From: Pyrenochaeta sp. MPI-SDFR-AT-0127
Lineage: Eukaryota; Ascomycota; Dothideomycetes; Pleosporales; Cucurbitariaceae
DNA length: 64,000 nt
Direction: 5' to 3'
NCBI GenBank assembly: GCA_020747015.1
Contig: JAGTJM010000006.1
Coordinates: forward strand, 682,001-746,000
Notes under the pieces: generated by a model
The model's database searches: none
What the model saw: only the letters and a program-made list of their open reading frames with translations
What the model was told of the DNA's origin: nothing
Program-made: the position numbers and the translations under genes
Part shown: piece after piece, positions 56,731-64,000 of the stretch
Numbering within the stretch: the first letter of the stretch is position 1
How the letters are laid out: every line of letters begins with the position of its first letter

Positions 56731-58113
56731 GAATGTACAGGTGTAAGTTTAGCTGACGACTTCATTGATGCATTTGCAGGTTCGTTGAATGGGTATACCC
56801 TATTGTTTGATCTCATTTATAACTCCTGCCTCCATTACTTCCGAGTTAGACGCATATTCTCCAATGGATGTATCGTGCCTACCTCACCTTCGCTTCATCT
56901 CTAAATGCTCGACATAAATCTCTCTTTTCATCCTGAACATGGCTTGGACCAACTGCATTCCTCGCATCTGCCTGCTTGCCGTTATCACCTCCCGAACAAT
57001 ACGATCTACACATATAATCCACTGCATGCTCATATTGCCTTTCATGACTCACCGCCTGTTACGCCTCTCACAATCGGCCCTATTCCAACTTGGCACAACT
57101 CTCTGAAAACAGAAAATGGTGGAAGCACGTTGGCTTCGGCTTGGGATTCCGACCTCGCACTCGGTACGCTTTCCCATCACCTTGAACATGCGGAGTGGCT
57201 GAGGGAGCGAGGTGCATGCCATGCATGTTGAGTCGTGGGTCTATTGCCGTCAGGCAATAAACTTGAAAGTGAGGAGCGGGAGATATTTCAACTCAGAGAG
57301 GGAAGATGTGCGATGCTTCTTTATGGGTTCCAGAATCCTGGGATAGATGAGACGAGCTTGACGTCAAAGTTCGGGGCCGCTCAAACGGGCTCTTGAGCAC
57401 ACTTTGAATAAAACGGAAGAGAAATACAATGCTAAAGTGACGCGCAGGATGCACTCACAACAGACTACTTGCTGAACACCCAACCCCCCTGCTCGCCGAA
57501 TTCGAACCGTTGCACGATCTCCGATCTGTTACAGTAGCCAGCTCACAATCGCTTGCTGCACGTCCTGCGTGGCTATTGCAATTCTAGGCATAGCTTCATC
57601 CATCTGTATTCGATCTAGTGTGACATGTCAGATACCGAAGGCGAGTGCGAAACCACGATTTTGCAGATCAAACGCCACGGGAGGGGGGCAGTGCAAAACT
57701 TGTCCGGCGAATTGCCGATAGCGCTTCGGCCGGCATAGTGCTTAATTCTATAAATGTGGGCCGCTTTTCTCCGCGGCAGCTAGGATTACGTGACATGGGG
57801 GCCGGGGGGGTTAGGTGCGCACCCATGGGCTTTCGTGTGAACACGCGATACAGGTCGCTTGGCTGACAGGCAACAGGCATTGTTGAAAATACACCAACGG
57901 AGCTATTGCAGCGAAGTGAGGGGCTGACCATAGTGCTGGGCTCCAAGTTGATGCCTGAAAGAAGCCGACGGCATCCGGGTGTTGAATACAATTGCCATGC
58001 TTCTCTGCCATATGTTGGTTGCATGCCATTGTAATGTTCACATCTAATGTCTATTCTCATTTCTTTCTATACACCGTGAGAGTGTCTTAACGCCAGGAGA
58101 ACGCCTCAAACCC
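56731..58113. other. 1.4-kb gene-free region
   Basis: A 108-codon plus frame at 56905-57231 lacks any domain or codon bias and I do not call it. Otherwise this is 3' flank of the regulator and of the mucin-like gene. No repeats noted. Confidence 0.45.
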
Positions 58114-59745
58114 TCAGCGCCACGATCCCGCGCGCCGTGCGAACCGTCGACCTTTCGGCACGGCTACAGCGCATGCGCCCCGAATACAGGGGCCGTTTGG
58201 ACAGGGTCTGCCACAAGCGCCACAGATGAATGGATCGGTTTGCAGGTCTGTACAATCACTCGCAGTGGTGCCGCAGAGATCAGGTGTTGGTGCGGCACAC
58301 GGGCAAGTTGTTGTTGTGGAGACAACGCTAGACGTAGACGTCACAGTGGGAGTTGTGGTGCTTGTTGCTAGCGGAATCTGATTCGCGTTAGTTGGATTGA
58401 AAAGTCCACTGCCTCCATGAGCATGCATTAACGGCGAGATGTGCAGCTTACAGTGATTGTAGTTATTTCCGCTAGCGTCAATGTGATTGTGTTGATCAAG
58501 TTCCCCAGTATAGAAGCTACTTGGGTTGTCGTGATGAACGACGTCGGGGTAGCTGAGGTCAAGCTGAGACAACTGCATGCTGTGGAGATGACGTCACACG
58601 CGAAGTAGATGACAGCGGCGGGTGCAGTCGAGCATGAGGGACCGGGCGGAGGAGTTGAGATTAAAGATGAAGTGGGTGCTGGAGTTATCGCGGGAGTGCT
58701 GGATTCGCTTGAAGAGGAGATTGGTGCGGGAGTGCTGGATGCGATGCTTGATGAGCTACTCTGGGGAATGCTGCTGCTCAAGCCGGCACTACTCGACGAG
58801 ATGAGACTGCTCGAGGCAGCAATACTGCTGGAAGAAGCTATACTGCTCAGAGAAACAACACTGCTTGAAGGAACGGCACTGCTCGAAGAGAAAACGCTGC
58901 TAGATGAGATTTCTCTTGTAGTGCTTGAAATAGTACTACTCGAGGCACTATTGGATGCGCCGATAGATGGAGTCCCTGAAGTACGGGAAGAGATGATGAT
59001 TGGCGCCCTGGACGAAGAACTTGAAGTATAAGATGAGCTCCTCACGCTGCTGCTTGAAGCTTTGCTTGAGGTCTTGCTGGTCGGTGGGTGTGGCGTAGTG
59101 CGAGAGTAATCGTGAGTTGAAGTTCTAGTTGCCCATGAGTCACGAGTCGAAGAGCTGTGGCGTCCCGATGAAGTCGCTGAAGGTCTTTCATGGCTTTTCT
59201 GTGATGGCTTCGAATGTGGCGCCCACAAACTTGGTAAAGGAGGCCATTGCCCCCGGGACTTGGGTGGATGATCGTAATATGGTTGGAGAGTTTTGCTTTT
59301 TGAAGTTATGCGAGGGTGTCCTCCAGCTTCGAGTCCCCGACGAACAGGAGCAGACGTGCACTGGAAAGCGGTTGCAGTACTATTGGAAGTTAGAACCAGC
59401 ACAGTAAGTATTTGTTACACACTCACGATGTAGCAGTAGTCACTGTTGTTGTGACCGTAGAGGAAGCCGTCAAATACGATGTACCAGCGTTCAAAATCTG
59501 AGTGAGTAAGGTAGTGTCCGTCCGGGTAATCTCCGTAATGGTAGTCGTGAGGAGTGCTGTGACGGTGGAATACACTGGATCGACTACTGTACCAATGCTG
59601 AGAATTGAAGAACAATATCGTAAACCTTCATCTCCAATCCGCAACTGATTGGAGATTCCGCTCAAGAGTAAGCATTCAGGTGTTTGCCCACTTGCCCGAC
59701 CGCAACGTTGGCGGTTGCCAGCAGAATCACCGAGATCGATAACAT
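58114..59745 (-). CDS. Secreted Ser/Thr-rich protein with STIG1-like Cys-rich tail, 487 aa
   Basis: Exons: 59692-59745, 59427-59644, 58452-59379 and 58114-58377; introns of 47, 47 and 74 nt are GT-AG and phases close. The first exon encodes MLSISVILLATANVAVGQ, a cleavable signal peptide. After a Thr-rich N-terminal part (about residues 35-90) there is a Ser-dominated stretch (about 160-320) of SSSS-type runs, a heavily O-glycosylable mucin-like stalk. A Cys-containing segment follows (CSTAPAAVIYFACDVISTAC), then Thr/Ser runs, and the tail CPCAAPTPDLCGTTASDCTD with DPFICGACGRPCPNGPCIRG, a STIG1-type DPxxCGxCG motif. The likely place is the cell wall or surface; there is no GPI-type hydrophobic tail. 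Function is unknown. A degenerate copy of its upstream region lies at 60105-60260. Confidence 0.8.
58600..59050 (-). repeat. Ser-codon-rich low-complexity stretch of the mucin-like gene
   Basis: Repeated AGC/TCx codons for runs of Ser produce many near-repeats, so on the opposite strand a long artefactual frame (58609-59031) appears. It is the stalk of the secreted protein, not an independent gene. Confidence 0.8.
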
Positions 59746-59759
59746 CAGAAAAAAATTGG

Positions 59760-59900
59760 AATTGAAAGCGAATGGAAATGTTGGAAGAATATCGAGGGAG
59801 ATGAGACTGAGAAAAATGCCCACCTTAAAATATGAGAGTTTTCTCCTGTTAGCAATTGATCTTCATGCTCGACCAACTTTCCCATGACGATATTCAGATC
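59760..59900. repeat. Upstream segment, first copy of a degenerate duplication
   Basis: The first copy of a roughly 140-bp segment, lying in the promoter of the mucin-like gene. It aligns with 60105-60260 over GAATTGAAA-CGAAT, the ...GAGATGA...TGAGAA... part and GCTCGACCAACTTTCCCATG. Confidence 0.65.
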
Positions 59901-60104
59901 GTCGATACTTGGGCTCCGGACCATGCTGAATGAGGTCTAAGATTGAGCCTCAAAGCCCATGTGGAAATTAGGACTGGGGGATGGCGTAAATCGATCATTC
60001 CTAAAGAGGATATGGATCGACCCCACATTTCTACATTTGGGGCATTTTTCGCTTGCTATCCCGTAGCGCGTTACCTCGTTTGTCTTTTCGGCTGGTAACT
60101 TTTG

Positions 60105-60260
60105 AAGGCGAATTGAAACCGAATAGTACTGTCGAAAGAGTACCAACGGAGATGAAATGAGAATGACGTCCACTTTGATATAATTTAGTGTCCTCCTCCC
60201 AAAGATTGATCCGCATGCTTGACCAAGTTTTCTATGAAGAGATTCAGATTGTCAACAAAT
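60105..60260. repeat. Diverged second copy of the mucin-gene upstream segment
   Basis: Same order of short matching blocks as at 59760-59900, about 70 percent alike by eye. Several differences are C-to-T or G-to-A, for example GCTCGACCAAC to GCTTGACCAAG and ATCGTC to ATTGTC. No coding region follows this copy. Confidence 0.6.
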
Positions 60261-60381
60261 TGGATTTAAGATATGAGCAATGGCTTTCATGCCTTCGACC
60301 TGCATGCTTCCACTATTTCGTAGTATCCAGCTATGTAGCTTTAGATGTGGCACTATTCCAATACATGCGAGATCGTGTTTC

Positions 60382-61090
60382 TCAGCTTGAAGATGGCGTC
60401 TCCACCTGATCGGGAGTCCACCCTTTGCATTGCGGTCGTGAGTTAATGTCGTATCCCCACCTTTCGCACTCTCCCGCATTCGGATTCTGTACACAGGCTT
60501 GACCGTTGGTATCAACAAGCTGGCAGATGGTGTATCTATGCGCATAAGTTAGTAAACTCAATGTGCTAAACAAGGTGCATTCTTCTTGTAAATCCGTTGC
60601 TAAAATGCTGAATACATCAATTCGAAAATGGGATGTCGAGTGTGCACCGGAAGTGAATACTCACGGAGTCGGGTTGGGATTGTCTAGGTAGCAATCTGGT
60701 TCTGGGTTCGTCTCCAAGCAATTCTCCCGTATGATGCCGAACATCTTCTGCGAAAATTGAGTATAATGAACCTAGAAGTTTGGTTAGTTCTGTACGAATC
60801 GATTGTGTTTCCTCACGTACAACGAGCGTATCCGAGGCCTGGGGCGTTGAGCCATCCAAACACGACGAGGGGAACTCCGCTTTGGAAATGATATCATAGG
60901 TACCACGACCAAGACTAAGGGAGTTTGAAGCTGTTTGTTGAACATTCAGCAATGTTCCATCAGGGCAGCGAGATGGGTCATCTGGGCCCCAGGAAATGTG
61001 AGCGCAGCCACCCGCACCACCACAAATTCTTTGGTTCCATGACGCAAGTGTAAGTGCTGGAAGAGCAGCAACTGCAAACTGAAAACGCAT
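60382..61090 (-). CDS. Small secreted cysteine-rich protein, 176 aa (effector-like)
   Basis: Exons: 60821-61090, 60665-60771 and 60382-60535; introns of 49 and 129 nt are GT-AG and phases close. The signal peptide is MRFQFAVAALPALTLA, with cleavage before or near SWNQRICGG. The mature part has about ten Cys spread over all three exons (for example RICGGAGGCAHI, NCLETNPEPDCYLDN, YTICQLVDTNGQACVQN and GECERWGYDI), suggesting disulfide stabilisation. There is no domain that I recognise. It has a perfect TATATAAATA element 72-80 bp before the ATG. Size, Cys content and secretion match fungal candidate effectors or cell-wall proteins; this is inference. The next secreted gene lies 637 bp away on the same strand. 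Confidence 0.82.
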
Positions 61091-61160
61091 AGCGATAAAT
61101 ATTCACGGTCAAAGTATTGTAGTGAGGTCGTTGATGTTGATGCCGAGGGTAACTCTCCAT

Positions 61161-61172
61161 ATATTTATATAC
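61161..61172 (-). promoter_or_regulatory. TATA box of the small Cys-rich secreted gene
   Basis: TATATAAATAT on the minus strand, about 72 bp before the start codon. This is a near-consensus TATA box at a sensible distance, giving a leader of about 40 nt. Confidence 0.65.
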
Positions 61173-61580
61173 AGCCACTCGACCCCAGTAGGCAAGACCA
61201 GCTTTTTTCCTTAACGGAGACATTGTCCGTATTCCAAGTGCCAGGATCACTAGATCTGCGCATGAGAACTCACTTTGAGGATTTTGAATGCGGGGAAATC
61301 CAAATCAAGGCGACAACGGGAGGTTGTAGTTGCAGCCAAATGAATGCTAAGCCGCTACAATGTCTATCTGTTCCTGAAACTATTGAATCGGCCCGTTTCC
61401 TCGGCGAATTCTAACTTTCCCTCTGTGTATTCGAAAATTGAATTATATTGCAGAGTGCAGAATACCTTCAAAGCGTAAAATGCCCGGCATTATGCGCGTC
61501 ATGCCCGCCCACAATGCATATACGAGAGTTGGATATCTGCGCTCGCTTGCAACTGACTGACGCCTGAACTGCAGGATGCA

Positions 61581-61631
61581 GCCGACGCCGATGCCGACGC
61601 CGACGCCGATGCCGACGCCGACGCCGACGCC
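61581..61631 (+). repeat. Hexanucleotide repeat GCCGAC/GCCGAT
   Basis: About eight copies of GCCGAC with two GCCGAT variants, head to tail. It is in non-coding DNA downstream of nothing obvious, so it is a simple microsatellite. Confidence 0.92.
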
Positions 61632-63359
61632 TGTTGTAGGCTGGGGTCAGTGACCTCGTACCAGCCTTCTTCGAGTTGAAAGACCTAGACTGCGCTGCTC
61701 GACTTGAAGGTATTATATCGGACGAGTTGCTGATATTGGCTCACCGGTAAGAACGTAGTTTTCGAGTTATTGTAAAGGGCTTGAGGGTAGAGAGATCAAA
61801 TCCGATTGTGAAAGCTGCAATCCTCGCAATCTTGGATCCTCCGAATCCAAAAAGGCAGGTGGCCTGGCAATGGTGGAGCAGAACCATTTAAACATGCCCA
61901 TTAACCCACAGCTCTACGAGGTCGATGGATACCTGTAGATCCGACGAAGGTTATTTTTTTAGGCTTGCTATTACCTAGGTAGTGCGTGCTCCTGGTAAAT
62001 AAGACGCCCGGGCTCAATGACACAGTTCAGCGGAGTCAATAAGGGTGGTGTGACTATTTCCGCAGCAAATGCGACCAGAGACGAGACAACCAACATTAAA
62101 TATCTGAAAAAGGAATCTGTTCACGCGACGTGGAAACAATCAAATCCAAGACGAAGAATGCGCCAGCTTCAAGTGCGAAGTTTGAGTAGTCATGAAAACA
62201 GAGCAGCGATAAGAAGGTCGACAACGAGCCTGCTTTGAATGTGCTCCAGGGTCAGTAAGGTGCTCAAGGATATTGGATTGTGAGGCAGATTCTCCTCCTG
62301 GCTACGTACAGAGTACCGTAATGAAGGCTTTCGGATCATTTTCCTAAACGAGTCTTAATACCGGTACGAACTATGTGCTGGTGCACGAAGTTCTATCGCC
62401 TGCAGCAATGTAATGTTCAGGGTTGTTTATTGACCTTCGAAGCGACGGATTCAACAGGAAAAAGGCAGACGTGGTTGTGGTACGCATGGAGAAACATGAT
62501 TGGAAGTTCTGCGATCCAAATTTGTTCTGTAGAGACAATCCTGCTCATAAGGCCTCAAAACTTTAGCAGAAATGATTTATTCACGTGTAGGCAATATATA
62601 TGCCAACCACTTGTGGCGAAACATACAACAGACGAGACGCCATAGTTCTGAACAAATTGTGACCGAGTTGCGAGAGGATTAACTATTTTCTACTTGGCGT
62701 ACGTGGTATTTTAAACACGATTAGTCTGGCGGCCATATTTGCACTACATTGCTCCTAAGTATATCTTGAGCTTTCTGATCATTGCATGCAAAAGTCTTAT
62801 ATATCTTCCCATAATTAGCGATCAGGCTATGCTATCCCTTTGCATCCTTTTTCAGCGGAGGAAAAATTAAGTGATTGGTTGCTGTAACGCATTAGCCCAC
62901 CGTCCGGCATAGGCTGCCAGAACTATTGTGCCGGTGCACACAGTGCTTGTCTTGGATAGCGCCTACCTAAAGCACGTAAAGACACGGGCCGATTACGTAG
63001 GAGTAACTGTTGCTGTTACTAGACAGAGTACTTATGGAGGATCTTATTTTGTTTTTCCTGGTTTTGGCATAGGTTTGATGACGCCCACGGCATTTTCCAA
63101 CGGGCTCGACATATACAGCACAGAACACACAACTCATCACCAACAATACAAGTAGCGCTCGCGATACTGCAATACCATATCAATTCTTCTTCCTATCTAA
63201 CCCTCTCCTGAGAGGTGCCCCCATAACGTTGCAGCTACGCACGTCTCCAATCAAAAGGAGTTTCTGGTATTGATCCTCTTACTCCTACAAATAGCCGGAA
63301 GATAAGCTAGGGCAGTGCAATTGCCTAATCTTGAAGAGACCAAAGTGAAATTTAGAATA

Positions 63360-63560
63360 CTAAGATCTATCTATAATGTACTACTACTTAGCTTAAAATA
63401 ACTTAGCAGGTATTATTTAGTTCAATGTAGCTAAAGTCTAGGTTGAAAAGCGGACGTCGACTGTATCTAGGTCATTCTTAAGGTAAGTATCTACTACTTA
63501 AAATGAGGCTGGTTTAATTCTAACCATATTGAACAAGGTTTAAGATTAAGCCTTAAAATC
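63360..63560. repeat. TA-rich degenerate repeat-like segment
   Basis: Short words such as CTACTACTTAG, AACTTAGCAGG and CTTAAAAT recur with changes, and C and G are depleted. It looks like a repeat mutated by a process that turns C into T, but no transposon can be named. Confidence 0.4.
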
Positions 63561-64000
63561 TCTCTAGGAAATAAGATTGTGGGATAGTATAGATCGATTA
63601 TTCCTATAGTCATACATTTCCGCATCGATGACGGAGTTCAATAAGCCACGTATAGAGATTACGTCTTGAAAAGCATCAATAGGCATATCATAAAAGTTCA
63701 ATAAGTCATGGAGTCCTTGAAGAGCAGAATCGTGGATCCTGGAGATCCTGTGAAAGTACATCGTCTCCAGAACAACACAACATTGAACGTAGCGCAGATG
63801 ATCATTGTGTTGACTATCGAAAATAAGGTGGAGCTTGTCGCCCTTTGCGACCAGGCTTACAATCTGATAAGTTCGCAATCCGATTACACAAGCTCCCGTG
63901 TGGCGATAACACCTTCCTAATTTAGCGGCTTGCGACATTGGTTGAATAAATGTTTAGCAAAGCGATACACACGCGTTACGCCGCATACATCAAACTTGGT

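Larger units (their letters stand above)
61091..64000. other. Gene-poor right end, partly TA-rich
   Basis: Beyond the Cys-rich gene's promoter I see no supportable gene. Frames at 62017-62645 and 62928-63155 are chance-like. The 63360-63560 part is markedly TA-rich with repeated CTACTTAGCT/ACTTAG-like words, the look of a mutated repeat. The minus frame 63564-63938 (124 codons) has no known domain. Confidence 0.5.

Noticed and set aside
56905..57231. 108-codon plus frame after the Zn2Cys6 gene
   Set aside because: No recognisable content or splicing; not convincing without transcript data.
58609..59031. Long plus-strand frame inside the mucin-like gene
   Set aside because: It is an antisense shadow of the repeated Ser codons.
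63564..63938. 124-codon minus frame near the right edge
   Set aside because: Possible fragment of a degraded element, but no domain and no supporting exons; left as unassigned.

Overview
This window is nuclear DNA of a filamentous ascomycete. The genes are interrupted by short GT-AG introns, mostly 44-60 nt. The family content is typically fungal: HET-domain proteins, a Zn2Cys6 regulator, an AA11 chitin monooxygenase, DUF3433, calcineurin A and Mmc1. A dothideomycete, probably Pleosporales, fits the overall look, but that is inference from gene content and not a placement. I rebuilt 24 protein genes. In every multi-exon model the exon phases close without a frameshift. I found no rRNA, convincing tRNA, CRISPR array or intact transposon.

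Layout, left to right. 1-8 kb: a partial thymidylate kinase (-), a GTT1-like glutathione S-transferase (+), an APC-family amino acid/choline/GABA permease (-), an orphan gene (+) and an F-box/2EXR-like gene (+). 8-12 kb: a divergent pair, a flavin monooxygenase (-) and a TauD-type 2-oxoglutarate dioxygenase (+), sharing a 610-bp promoter. 12-18 kb: a HET/NB-ARC/TPR NLR-type protein (+) converging on a second HET protein (-), a likely self/non-self recognition locus. 18-25.5 kb: an Mmc1-like mitochondrial protein, calcineurin A and a chitin-type LPMO, all (-). 25.5-28.4 kb holds no gene I can support. 28.4-36 kb: an eight-exon DUF3433 membrane protein (-), then a head-to-head pair of a MAT2B/RmlD-like reductase (-) and the cleavage factor CFIm25 (+). 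36-39.5 kb is AT-rich and holds one small orphan gene. 39.5-52.9 kb: S-adenosylmethionine decarboxylase (-), an epoxide-hydrolase-like protein without its catalytic residues (-), HID1 (-), the TFIIH helicase XPB/Ssl2 (+) and a short-chain dehydrogenase (+). 54-56.7 kb: a Zn2Cys6 regulator in seven exons. 58-61.1 kb: two secreted proteins, one mucin-like with a STIG1-like Cys-rich tail and one small and Cys-rich. 61-64 kb is gene-poor and partly TA-rich, with the look of decayed repeat DNA.

Most genes are unrelated housekeeping or accessory functions. The parts most likely to work together are the FMO/TauD pair (oxidation of a small, perhaps sulfur-containing, compound), the two HET genes (recognition and cell death), and the two adjacent secreted proteins, which sit beside a degenerate duplication of the first one's promoter region. 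The strongest candidates for something undescribed are the HET-NLR locus, the catalytically dead hydrolase and the secreted pair.
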